From Typha latifolia (Eukaryota; Streptophyta; Magnoliopsida; Poales; Typhaceae): 64,000 nt of DNA. Below, one piece after another: positions 1 to 11,436 of this stretch. Position numbers and translations under genes: made by a program. The notes under the pieces are model-generated. The model was not told where the DNA came from. It did not search any database and saw nothing but the letters and a program-made list of their open reading frames with translations. The stretch lies in the NCBI GenBank assembly GCA_019914945.1, contig CM034101.1:17371188-17435187 (forward strand). The letters run 5' to 3'. Position 1 is the stretch's first letter, and each line of letters opens with the position of its first letter.

Positions 1-454
1 TCATTTTTAGCTCCGTGTAAGTCCATTTTGAGCTACTCGTGTTATTCGGAACTTGCTGATCCCTTTTTCTACTGCACTTGCGGGAAAAGAGAATCGATTA
101 CATCCAAAATACGAACGAACACTTCATAAATTTTGTGAAGGTGATCAGACTTTAAAAAAGGACCCTCTTAGTAAAGTGGACTGATAAAACCAGAATCTAT
201 CTGATGTGTACTTGGAAATATTGGGATTGACCACAAGCAAGTAGGAGCCCTGTATCAAGTAAACTTGTCGGCCATCTCTTCTAAACAATTGAAATAAAAT
301 TGTAAACAACGGACGTGTTCAACAATAACCAATAGATGCTATTTCCCAAATCACTTTTTGGTCCAGGCTTAGAATCAAATACTAAAAGAATTGAATGAGC
401 ACAATACTGTCAGAACATAATATTAGCATCATTCTGGACAGGAAGCATTAACTT

Positions 455-3400
455 TTAAGAAGAGCAGCAACTAGACTTCTGGTTGACAGGTTGTCCACGG
501 ATCTGCACTGTTGGTGGCCTAGCATTGTTCATGGCTGGTTGGCTGGCCATCCTGAGAGCACCAAATAAAATTACCTAGTAAGTTATAACAGAACGGTAGA
601 TATAATAACTGTTTTATCACAAGGAATTCATTTAGCTGACAGTACCTGTTCTTGATTGCAGCGGCCATGGCCATGAAGGCTTGCTCCACATTGGTGGCAT
701 TCTTTGCACTTGTCTCCAAGAATGGAATTCCAATTTCATCAGCAAATGCCTGCCCCAAATGAAGAACAAAAGAATTTTCCAGATTAATCTTCATGATGAA
801 TACCTTGCACCAAACACAAAGTAATCCTTTACAAGGCAAGGACAGAATGTAATAGGTTATCAAGAATCACCTTAGCTGTTTCAGAAGACACAACTTTCTC
901 TGCAGTGAGATCACACTTGTTCCCCACGAGAAGTTTGTTGACACTGTCACTTGCATAGCGGTCAATCTCATTTAACCATTGCTTTACATTGTTGAAACTT
1001 TCCTGGTCAGTCACATCGTATACAACCTGCAACTCCAGGAATGATGCATGAGTATCACATGAATTTTGACTAGATGCATAGTATGCAAACAAATAGTAAG
1101 AGTTATACAAATCAACTTACAATGATACCGTGAGCACCTCGATAATAACTGCTAGTGATTGTCCTGAAACGCTCTTGCCCAGCAGTATCCCACTGTAACC
1201 AACCAAAAAGAAAAGGAAACAGGTATTTTCATCAGAAACAAAAGATAAACAGTATAGTGAACAGCTATAAATTTGTTCACACTTATTCACAGGAGCAATC
1301 CAACTGAAACACAGCTCAAAAGGTAATGCCTTTTACTTCACTAATGAACAGGCTGCATCAGCTTTTTTAAATAAACCTTAACCATGGTCCTAGTTTAAGA
1401 TAACCCAAACACTAAAATTACCAAATTAAAGAAATGAATTCCTCTTTTCGCAACTCCAATCAAAGGTATTAACATCCAGATTAAGGAAAATAACGTGTGA
1501 TTTGCAAAATAGTGAAAATGTAGGGTTTGAACTTTAAAGTTGAAACTGCAGAGACGCTTACTGTAGTGTAATCTGCAATTTCCCTTTCATTTGCTTACAA
1601 CAGTATAAAAGAAGTTCCACATATAAGCATGACTTTCTTTTTTTGTTTTGAAGAAAAGCATGCCTAAATAACTCTTTTTCCAGTCTCTCTTCCATGCCAC
1701 TTCTATCAAAAATCTTGAAGATTAACCTTTTTAGCCAATTGAGAAACTATACTTCTTTTCAGGATAAAAGCCATGAACTTCTATATAGGTAGCATCATTC
1801 TCAAGATTTATCAATAGAAAAGAACTCAACAATTTAGGCAGTAAACCTATTAGCCATTAAGTAGGTAGTTGTGCAATCTTCTAAAGTTAAAAGGCAACAT
1901 AGAATCCACCTGACCTCCTGAGGAGATATAAATAATTATTTGCATGCAATTAAACTACTACTGGCACAACAGACTTATCTTGCTGAGAAATATTCCAAAG
2001 TCAGCAAATCAAATCAAACAGAAGGTTATGTGTTTCTGTAAAGTGTAAACTCACAATTTGAAGCTTAATGGTCTTCCCATCCTGCTCTACGGTGCGGATT
2101 TTCTGCCAAATGAAAATAGCAACTAAGTGATGCGTGCAAAAGTGAAACATGTTTGAACTAGGAGAATCAGATAGAGATTGCACTTACAAAATCAACTCCA
2201 ATGGTACTAATATAGCTCTCCAAGTATGAATCATCCTAAGAATGAAAAAAAGCAAGATTTCAGTCAAAAAAGCTTGCTACAAGGAGACCTCAACAGGTAA
2301 TGCAATTGTGTACAGCACCTCCACATATATATAAGGACCATATACTACTATGGGGGCAATATTTAATAATGTAAGTCAAAGTATCAACAATAACATGCTA
2401 AGGCATGAGTTCTCCGAATAGTAGTCAAAATCAAAAGCCGTAAATCTAGCTTTAATTATTACCGCAAATCTTAGAAGAAGACATGACTTGCCAACACCTG
2501 AATCTCCAATAAGCAAAAGCTTGAAGAGATAGTCACTGCAAAATTTAGAATCGTCAAGTCAACAAACCGAGAAAGTAAAACAAAGGCACTTATATTGATA
2601 TAAAAATTACTTTAAACAGTTGTGTTATACTTGCATGGAAAATTTACAGCTTCCTGTGGACAGGCAGAGACCAAACGAAAAAGTGCAACTACCTTGATGA
2701 TCTGTTCGGCCATGTTTACTAATCCATCTTATTTTCCATGAAACTGAATAATACATAGTACTAACACTCTTCTAAAGATGGTTTCCACTAACAACTTTAT
2801 GTAATATGCATATGTTTCACAAAAAATAATCAATAACACCAAAAAATTTAACAGCTTGTTCTCCAGCCGTTTGCTAGAGCTCTGACTGTAAAATTGATAT
2901 GAGGGAAAAAACTCAGAAAATAAAGTTGCATAAGCACAAATATAATAGTAATTCTAAAAGTCCTAAAGTATTAAAAACAAAGCCCAATTCACTTATTGTC
3001 ACTTGCATAGGAACAAACAGTTGAGGTGTTGCAAACAGCAGTCTAACTTTTGTCAACTAAAAGAACATCATGGTACTGCATTTCAAACTTCATAGGAATA
3101 CAGTTTGGTGAACTTCACTCCCAATACTTTCTGAGTCTCACTTAACAAAAATGCACGATAGCTACCTGTACCGGACTTGCAACTATGTTATAAAGTGGAT
3201 AAGGAAAAGTTTCTAAAAATGGAAGATGTTTATTACTAGAACATCAAAGCAGTAACCAAGAGAAAAAGAATAATACACACACGCACTCACCATAAGCATT
3301 TCTGTTAGAAAAGAAAGGGAAAAATTCTGAAGTCCCTGTTGATCAAGCATTACTGGTATCCAATTGTTAATTGGAAGAGAAGCAATGGAAGATGGATGAA

Positions 3401-4076
3401 AGAAACTCCAAATTTGGTAACATAACACGTAACCGCATACCTATATCACATATCATGGTCTTAAAGCAGATCGAGTTCCAAAAAGGGAGGGAAACAAGCA
3501 TTTATCGATGTAGTTATAACTGGAATCTATACGAGTGGAGAACTTTCGTACAGCTCAGCGGCCAGAAAAAATCCAACACATGGAATGCGACCATATTCCT
3601 CACAACGACATCTAAAATTAAGCACCTCGGTGACACGTGAAGAAAAACCCAGCCAGACAACCACATATCACTCACAATCTGATTCAATTGATACGGAAAC
3701 AATCCACCAAAGGAGAAACGAGATCTATAATCTCTCAAGAAAAAACCTAGTAAAATTCTCCCGACGTCGACAAAACCGGTCACATGCAAATCTCATGAAA
3801 ACTGGTCACCAGATCTCGAACTGCAATCAAGTCAAAATCACCGATCGGATCCTAAGAACCCAATCCTCTTCGAGAACGAAAAAAAATCGGTCATCCTCCA
3901 CTCCTCGCATCACCAGATCCGGCGAGATCTCAACACAAACCCTAACCGATCGATCCAAATTCCACACACACCTACCCGATATCGGATCCAAACCAAACAA
4001 TTTTCACATCCTACAAAACGCATCATTACGATATAGATCAACAGAAGAATTCGCGAACTTACTATTCCGGATTCAT
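455..4076 (-). CDS. RABD2: Ras-related small GTPase RABD2 (Rab1/YPT1 type)
   Basis: Eight coding exons (minus strand): 4063-4076, 2463-2535, 2188-2235, 2055-2102, 1121-1192, 871-1026, 646-749, 455-551; the sum is 612 nt, 203 residues, the normal Rab1 length. All joins are GT-AG and in phase. Seen: P-loop GDSGVGKS (15-22), switch I Thr40 in STIGVDF, WDTAGQE (62-68), NKCD (121-124), ETSAK (149-153), and a C-terminal double cysteine (200-201) in KSSCCSS for geranylgeranylation. Known of the family: RABD2 drives ER-to-Golgi vesicle transport at Golgi and early endosomal membranes. The first coding exon is only 14 nt and is separated by a 1.5-kb intron. Which paralogue (RABD2a, b or c) cannot be told. 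Confidence is very high. Confidence 0.96.
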
Positions 4077-4290
4077 GGCGGGTGATCGAGGAAACCGCTA
4101 CGCCAATCGACGGTCGCGCTCTTCCGAGATGTATCGACGACGAGATTTCGCAGGAAACGGGGAAGAAGGAAGCGATCGGATCGGTCCTCGTCTAGGGTTT
4201 GGAACAAAAACGGAATGGAATCAGAGGAGGGCAGAGAGGAGGGGAAAAGGAAGGAGAACTCCGAGAGAAAAGGGAAGGAATCGTGGGAAG

Positions 4291-4300
4291 GTATTTAAAG
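4291..4300 (-). promoter_or_regulatory. TATA-like box of the RABD2 gene
   Basis: Read on the minus strand the site is CTTTAAATAC, about 215 nt upstream of the RABD2 start codon. This would leave a 5' UTR of roughly 185 nt. Inferred from position and sequence only. Confidence 0.4.
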
Positions 4301-4797
4301 GGGACGACCCGTGAGGAGGAGAGAAAAGGCGAGCGACAGCTTAACGGGCCGCGTTAGGTGGAGGCAGAATTACCAAAATAGCCCTGTAGATGAAGATGAA
4401 TATAGTGAAATCGGCAACGAATTTGATTTGTGGCCACGGAAGTGTCTAGAAAACACGGCATTGAAGGCAGCGTGCTATTTTGACTTCAACCCGGCGAAGC
4501 AACGTAACGCCTGCCCACGTTTCAAAACTTTCGAATGAAGCATTAAATGACGGATATATCCCTAGGAATCGTCCGGTTTCACATTTTCCACGCCAAATCT
4601 TCACGTCAGTAGAGGGCGTAAATGGAATGAGAGATTTGGCTTGACCCTATCTTTACAATTCTTATCTTACTGTGAACCTTTTAATGAACTCTCTTGGATC
4701 CCTTTATTATGTACTCAAAACTTCTGAAAACTTGTTTCAAAATTTAAGCATAAGTTTAATTTAGAGAAATATCCGAGTTTGGATGGATAAAAATAAG

Positions 4798-5140
4798 AGG
4801 TTAATTACATCTTCACCTCTTTAATTATTGCTCAGCATCACTTTCAACCCATTCAAAAAAATAAATTAAGCCTATTTAAATGTATTACAAATCTCTTTAA
4901 TTATTTATTTATTAGAAAATTTCAAAATTTTGACTTTTAAAATTATTAAATTTAAAAAGCGACCTTCTCTATTCTCTTCACATTCACCTCTAAAATGAGA
5001 GAAAAAGACCAATTTTATTTGAATACTTTTTATTAAAAAAAATTAGTGAATAAAATTTAGACGAGGTGTATGTGTCCATTTTTTCTTAGGGTGAAAAGTA
5101 AAAGAGAATGATAGTTGAGGTTCATAATGTAATTTACCCT
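4798..5140. mobile_element. degenerate MITE with about 60-nt inverted ends
   Basis: The left end (AGGTTAATTACAT...) and the reverse complement of the right end (AGGGTAAATTACATTATGAA) align over about 60 nt, both continuing to a TTTCAACCC/TTTCACCC block. Length is about 343 bp with no coding potential. No clean target-site duplication was found, so the superfamily is undetermined. Confidence 0.55.
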
Positions 5141-5509
5141 AAAATCACTTGAGAAAAATACTGATCCAGCCCAAGATTTTAATTTGCGAGTGCACGTCAC
5201 ATTACACGTGTCATAACGTGTGTTGGCTCTGGTATACACGTCGCATACAAGTATCAGAATCCTACAAACGTGTGACTTGTTGACGTCGGCAACTATCGTG
5301 ATTCAGCATTCGTGCCAGCGTGGAAAAAATTTGCGATCCTTTTTTTTTTTAATATACCGTTGGTAAAATTTGCAATCCTTTCCTCCTAGTATAGTTGCCC
5401 TAAATTTATTTTATATTTCTATACATTTTATTTGGACTACTTTATTTTTTGTATATTTATATTTAAACTGAAAATTATTTGTTTTATTATATTTGATTTA
5501 ATATTTGTC

Positions 5510-5715
5510 GAAGTTAAAAATACTTATTAAAAAAATATAAAAGATTAGACAATGCATCTAAAATAGGACCACCGATTTAAAATAACAAATATATTAAATA
5601 AACATATATTTTTTGTTACATTTTTTTTATATTTTTAATTTTAATTAGTCTAATTTTAGATGTTTATTTAATTCTTTATAATTTTGCCTCTACTAATAAG
5701 TATATTCAAATTCAA
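5510..5715. mobile_element. short foldback (MITE-like) element
   Basis: TACTTATTA near 5520 and its complement near 5700 face each other, and the block ATCTAAAAT is also inverted between about 5560 and 5655. The arms are diverged and AT-rich, so this is a weak call. Confidence 0.35.
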
Positions 5716-7526
5716 TCTATGTTTAAAAGTGATTGTACTGGTTGACCCAACTAGAGCTTGAATTGCCAATGGCGGCACAGGCAAGCCCTTTGCCGACCTA
5801 GCCTGGCCAGACCCAAATAAAAATATTTGTTAAGATAAGCCTAATAGTAAACTTTTAAAAATATTAAAAATATTCTAAAAATTCTATTAAACTCGTCCAA
5901 GCTTTGCCTGCCAGCTTGCTCTCTCATGTGTCGATGAGTGATAACAAGTTAGACTATTTTAATTTGACTCGGCCAAGCCAATTTGTGGGCGGGTTGGCGA
6001 ACACAGTGCCCACCTGCCTAATGATCACTTGTACTCGTGTTTTATCAAATATGATAAAATAAATAATTATTGCATCTTAGTCTAGACTATAAAAAGATAA
6101 AGTAAAATAAATAAAATTATAAAAGATGAATTAAATTTAGATCTAGCTATTTGGGGGGTAAAATATAATTTTCAATAAGATTTAAATACTCTTAGAACTA
6201 AGATGCCGTGGCTACAGGCTTAGCCATGGCCACGATGTTGATGTGCTGAGATCGATGCGTGGGAGAGGAGATGGCTTTTGCGTGTTGCTCATCCACTTGT
6301 TGCTTTGCGAGCTTTTAAGTCATTCGGGTAGTAGTTTGGTGGGAGAACAATTGTATTTGCATGGTGGCTAATTAATGGCACTTCGCTGCCCAAGTTTCTA
6401 GTTTCTACTGTTCTCTTTCCATTCTTATGAAGGATTAATTAGGACTCCTTATAATAGTGTTTTTAATATTATAATTTCCAAAGAAAGCACAATTAATGCG
6501 ATCTAATTCAATAGTCTCAAATCGAACTGAAGAAATTAATCAAAGTTAACTTCGTTTTAATGACTCCAGACTCCACTGGAAGGCCAATGGCTTCGTCTTA
6601 AGCTAGTTTTGATACGTCAATTTAATTGCATGCTTATGTACATTAGTAGAACCTAGAGAATAGTAGAGCAAGAGGTGGTGGTGTTCATTGAACTGGAGAA
6701 GAGAAAAAAAAAATTAATTGGAATTTTAAATGCTAAATGAGTAGGTAAAGCTTTGTAATAAAATTTGCAAGTCCTCAGTGAGTATTAGAGCATAAGCTTA
6801 GGAAATGAATCGTTGAATAAGTTGATCTTTAACTGATACCGTCATCAGGGAAATACGAAAACAAAATTTCCTCTCTTTTTTGTTTTCAAGCATCTTTCCA
6901 TCTCTGCGGCGTTCGTCTTCTAATTAATCATCCTCAATCCCAAATTAAAATTTTATAATTTACACTCTAAGTAATAATATTCTATTTATCCTTCAGTTTT
7001 ATTTATTTTTTGTATTTAATTCTATTGCATTAAAACCACGATTAGTTTGTATAATATTTCTGAAGTCAAAAGTCAAAAGGAGCGTGGAGAAACGTTTTCA
7101 GTCTTTTATTTTAGAAAGGGTTGGAACCTTTTCTCTTATAAATTTAGAGCAGTGTAATAATAATAATAATAACGTATAGGGTGTAAAGTATAAAATTTTC
7201 TAAATTATATATATAGAAACAGGTCCAACTACCTTGAATCCCTTCTTTGTTGACAAGTAACATCGCATACCACCTCAATCGAGTACAGAGCTGCTTAACT
7301 GCATGCCTACCAAGTGCCCAACAAAACCCATCTACCTCTACAAAATTCTCCATTATCATCTTCCACAAGTAACAAGTTCAAACCCAAACTAAATTCTGGT
7401 AAGAGAAGTCTATGTGGGTTACGGCAGTTAGGTTAACTAATACTCAACAAGGCTTCATTAATTTGCTCATTTAAATTAAGACTTAGATCTTTCTCCATTG
7501 CGAGATAATTAACTCATCCATAGTTC

Positions 7527-8181
7527 ATGGCCAAGCTTCTCATCCTTTATGCCTTCGTTGCTCTGTCTCTTGCAGTAATAAACGGCGACGAAAAAGTATA
7601 CTCCGTGGGAGACAGCGCCGGTTGGGACATCAGCGCCGACTTCCCCTCTTGGATTACCAACAAGACCTTCTACGTTGGAGATGTTTTGTGTACGTATGAT
7701 TTGCCCCTAAATCTTATTAAATCTCTTCATAGGATTAGTTTTATTTATGGCTTTCTCTCTAATTATGACAGCGTTCCAGTACTCAAAGTATCACACAGTA
7801 AATGAGGTAGATAAGTCCAGTTATGATAGCTGCAACATATCAAGTGCTCTTCTAACAGGCAGTGACGGAAACACATCTGTCCCTTTGACCACCCGAGGTG
7901 ATAGGTACTTCGTTTGTGGCGTAATAACACATTGCTTAGGAGGCATGAAGCTTCAAGTACACGTGGACAGAAGGCCGGTGATAGCTCCGGCCGGGGCGCC
8001 GCAGTCGCCGGGGTTTTATTCCGGTGCTCCTTCTCCGTTGGCGCAGAGGCCTTTTACCAAGAGTGATGACCCTAATTCTTTTCCTTCTCTTACTGGGTCT
8101 TCTTCTCGCTTTGCAACGGGTTACATGGTTTTGTCTTGGAGTTGTGCACTACTGCAGGTCTTGTATTGGTGTTTATTGTAA
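7527..8181 (+). CDS. uclacyanin-type blue copper protein (phytocyanin), GPI-anchored
   Basis: Two exons, 7527-7689 and 7772-8181, join to 190 residues. Seen: signal peptide (about 1-20, MAKLLILYAFVALSLAVING), plastocyanin-like domain starting at VYSVGDSAGWD, copper ligands His62, Cys103, His108 and Met113 (FVCGV...HC..GMK), and a likely disulfide Cys75-Cys109. A Pro/Ser-rich stretch follows, then a hydrophobic tail fitting a GPI-attachment signal. The axial Met marks the uclacyanin or plantacyanin branch rather than stellacyanin (Gln). Family members are extracellular electron-transfer proteins linked to cell-wall and lignin redox chemistry. The single intron sits at the position usual for phytocyanins. 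The gene converges on the AGP gene, 485 bp away. Confidence 0.92.
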
Positions 8182-8666
8182 GAGTACGTACGAAAGATGG
8201 AAGGGAGTAGAAGAGACATATCAAGTAATTAAAGAACCCTTTTGTTATATGGACTATATAAACATATTAAGAAACAGAAGATTTTTTTTATAATAAGGTT
8301 GAATTAACGTTAAGAAGGGTAACCGAAGGATTGGTTAACTTGATGAGTAATATGAGATCTCAGTTATGCTGATAAAAATGTAACTTACTATTACAAACCA
8401 TATATTACTCATAATTCCAAAAGCTTCTAAATAAAAGATGTACACAAACAATGACCATCTCAATCTTATTCATCAAATCTCGACAACATGGTGATACAAA
8501 AAAGATGCACATACGAGTTCCCCCCAAACAAATGATCTCTATAATATGACTCCCTACTAGAACCACCCCCTGATACGAAAAAGTGACTAAAAAATAGTTA
8601 CTTACTCCATCAATCATAATAAATAATTAATACCAGTAAAAATAACCACCATCATCGTCATCTCTC

Positions 8667-9326
8667 TTATATCAAAAGCCCAAATCCACCGATCAAAAGC
8701 GACGCCAATCCCAAACTTAGACCCTCCACACGCGCCGCCGCGGACCCATCTGCCGGTGTCGACGAGACCGGCACTGACGCCGGCGTAATCGCCGTCGGAC
8801 TAGGAGAAACTGAGGGCGGGGAGGTAGTAGCTACCGGCGCCTCGGCGGCTGGAGCCGAAGCGGGGGTCACCGACGGGGAAACGGTGGGGGCCAGCAATGG
8901 GGGTGGCGTGGCCGGCGGCGGGGCGGCTACTGGTGGAGGCGTGGCGGGAGGAGGGGTGGCTACGGGTGGTGGTGTGGCTGGGGGCGGCGCTGCTACGGGT
9001 GGTGGTGTGGCCGGTGGCGGAGTGGCTACCGGTGGCGGGGTGGCAACTGGTGGTGGTGTGGCCGGTGGTGGGGTGGCGACTGGAGGAGGAGTGGCTGGTG
9101 GTGGGGTGGCGACCGGCGGAGGGGCAGCGACCGGCGGAGGGGTGGCTACAGGTGGAGGGGTGACGACCGGCGGAGGGGTGACGACCGGTGGAGGGGTGGC
9201 GACCGGTGGAGGGGTGGAGACGGGAGTGGTGGGTGGGGGTGAAGCTGGGGTTTGGGCAATGCAGGTGGAGAGGAGGGAGAGGGAGATGGATAGAGCTACT
9301 AGAACTTGAGAATTTAGGATCGCCAT
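8667..9326 (-). CDS. classical arabinogalactan protein
   Basis: Single exon of 219 residues starting at MAILNSQVLVALSI; this ATG is preferred over an in-frame upstream one because it begins the signal peptide. Seen: signal peptide ending about ...STCIAQ, then about 120 residues of PPPVATPPP-type repeats with Val/Ala/Thr between triple prolines, a Ser/Ala/Pro/Thr-rich stretch, and a C-terminal hydrophobic segment (LGLASLLIGGFGLLI) fitting GPI attachment. No lysine-rich region. Known of the family: prolines are hydroxylated and carry arabinogalactan or arabinose chains, and the protein sits at the plasma membrane and wall. The opposite strand shows a long glycine-rich frame that is only the mirror of these codons. 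Confidence 0.9.
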   Translation of the reverse strand: MAILNSQVLVALSISLSLLSTCIAQTPASPPPTTPVSTPPPVATPPPVVTPPPVVTPPPVATPPPVAAPPPVATPPPATPPPVATPPPATPPPVATPPPVATPPPATPPPVAAPPPATPPPVATPPPATPPPVAAPPPATPPPLLAPTVSPSVTPASAPAAEAPVATTSPPSVSPSPTAITPASVPVSSTPADGSAAARVEGLSLGLASLLIGGFGLLI

Positions 9327-9400
9327 GTTTGAGATCTCTCTGTCTCTCTCCCTCACTCCCTGTGTTCAAGAGGAAGTGAGAGAAAGAGAGGAAGACTGGG

Positions 9401-9411
9401 TGATATATAGA
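9401..9411 (-). promoter_or_regulatory. TATA box of the AGP gene
   Basis: The minus strand reads CTATATATCA about 75 nt upstream of the AGP start codon, a good plant TATA box at a normal distance. Confidence 0.6.
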
Positions 9412-9429
9412 GAGGAGAGGAAGAGGAAG

Positions 9430-11436
9430 AGAGGCTGTGTTTAGTATGCTTCTGGTGAGGGGCAGTAATAGCTGCAGCAGTTTCATGCAACCGAGGTAGC
9501 AGAAGATGTAGTCACAGTGATAGCTGGGGATAATAGACTTAATAGTCGCTGGGGGAAATTTTACTTTGGGGCAAAGGCAAAGGCAAGGGGAAAAAAAGCT
9601 ACTTTACAGCCTCCCAAAAGCCGGTGCTCTTTCCGTTGTCTTCTCGCTTTCCTTCTCAGAACTGATAGCCTGCAGAGTCAGTTGTAGGAGTATGCTACGG
9701 CCGGGGTAATTCATACCTCCTGACTGGCTGAATTAACGCTTAATAATGGATTTTGACTACCAATCATCGCCATCTCCTGCCAATCTTTTTGTTTATATAT
9801 TATGAGCAGTAAACTAGTAGCAAGCTTAAACAACTATGCATATGTAGAGCTTTAATAATTTTTTTATCTAATATTAATTTTTATGTCAACAAATAAAATT
9901 AAATTCATGACGGTTCAGTATTATGATAAATTATAAGATCAATTTATTATTTATTAGCACATAACTAATATTAATAGCTACAATCTTTGAAGTTCAAGTC
10001 CATCAAAAAATATAGATGTATACACACTTTTCTTATACCTATTTTTCAGGGGATGCAGATATTCTACGCGAGATCTACCTTTTGTTTGCACATACCCCAT
10101 GATCAAGTCGAGAAAGACAGGTAAACAACTCCCTCCAGAGCCACAGAGATGAAATGGACTTTAAGAAACAGAGAGTAACCTATCTGGCTGTGAACAATCT
10201 GGAATTCTCAGTGGCGTGAGTCTCACTTTTATTACATTCATTCAATAATTAACGTACAGTTATGTGGATGGATGTGACCATATGCTTTTGAGACATAAGC
10301 ACGGTGATGTGATGATAAGAGAGTAAGGTGGGGTCTTTCATTGTAAGGAAAGCAAGGTATTCGACCCACCACCTCTCTTTTCCCACCTACCAGTGTCATC
10401 ATGCATTCGAATTAATCATGTTGCTGCTCGTTTCTAAAGAGATGACATCTAGACTCTCAGAGTGTTAAGAAAAGATTTCACCTGTCACTAAAATATATCA
10501 AGTTTTATGTGCACCCTGCTAATGAAACAAGGTACTTCAGATTTGGAGTGATCTTGACGAAGTTCATTAACTTTGTATCAACAGTGAATCCAAGGTGTAG
10601 ATAAAGCTTATTTTGCCATGACTCGAGGGTTATGACATAGAATGCTTGACATTTAAAAGTTAAAAACACCTCACAATCATTGGGAAGAGGACTGGATCAT
10701 ACCTCAACCTAATTTGCAAAGCTTTATATGAAATGAAATTTATTTTGCTTGAAAAATAAGAACTCAAGATAATAGTTCAACTAAGTATCAGATGCTTTTG
10801 AACTATACTAGTAGCAGAAGTCAAAATGCCTTGTCTGACACCAGCTTAGAACTGTAATAGTATCAGATGCTCAGCTTCGCTCAAGTTCATCTCAATAATT
10901 TTCTGAAAGATGGACATACAAAAATGCTTCTTCAATAAATCTGGTGGTCTACTTGCCAGAAGGGATAAGCATAAGGATATCACCAATTTGCAGAAGACTA
11001 GCCCTGTCTGACACCATCTCAAATATCTCATACGCCATACTATTCCGCACCCTCCCCTGCATTCTACCTTCACCTGAACCAGTATTGCTTAGGATGCAAA
11101 TCATGCAAAGGTCAAGAAGAACTGTCCATTTCCAAACTAATTTTCTAGCAGAGTTGACTTGAGATATGAACATAATACAGGGCAACTTAAAGAAGACTCG
11201 ACTCTTCTAAGAAGCTACTGAAAAAGGCAGTACTACTTTTCGGGCAAAAATGGAGCAGCAATATTGTAATGGATTTGGCTTGCCCCACTTGAAATCACAA
11301 TACTCATGCTATACTTTGATGTTTCTCTGTATCCTAATGCACCTTGCATCATTATCAGATCTCAAAGTAAATAAGTGTCCAATTGATTGTTGCAAAACTA
11401 TACTTGATTCTAGAGATTGGACGAAGGCTGTTTCTC
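9430..11436. other. intergenic spacer
   Basis: No gene recognised. Only frames shorter than 80 codons are present, without family resemblance. The part nearest 11436 is probably the 3' UTR of the transporter gene. A short phrase, ctgtctgacacca, occurs twice (about 10832 and 11005). Confidence 0.5.

Larger units (their letters stand above)
4301..7526. other. intergenic spacer with inverted-repeat transposon relics
   Basis: No gene recognised on either strand. It is AT-rich, with two degenerate foldback elements (4798-5140 and about 5510-5715). A GC-richer patch at about 5750-6030, with repeated gcc/ggc-type words, resembles a decayed transposon end. ACGTG and CACGTG-like words lie around 5190-5290. 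Confidence 0.6.

Noticed and set aside
3371..4538. Chain of plus-strand frames over RABD2 exon 1 and promoter
   Set aside because: Low-complexity composition, no splice or family support, and the minus strand holds the start and promoter of RABD2.
5750..6030. GC-richer patch considered as a gene fragment
   Set aside because: No open frame; repeated ggc/gcc words look like decayed transposon ends, but without identifiable borders I did not call an element.
8884..9309. Plus-strand glycine-rich frame of 141 codons opposite the AGP gene
   Set aside because: It is the mirror of proline codons (CCN/NGG); there is no signal peptide, and the minus strand has a complete AGP with signal peptide, GPI tail and TATA box.
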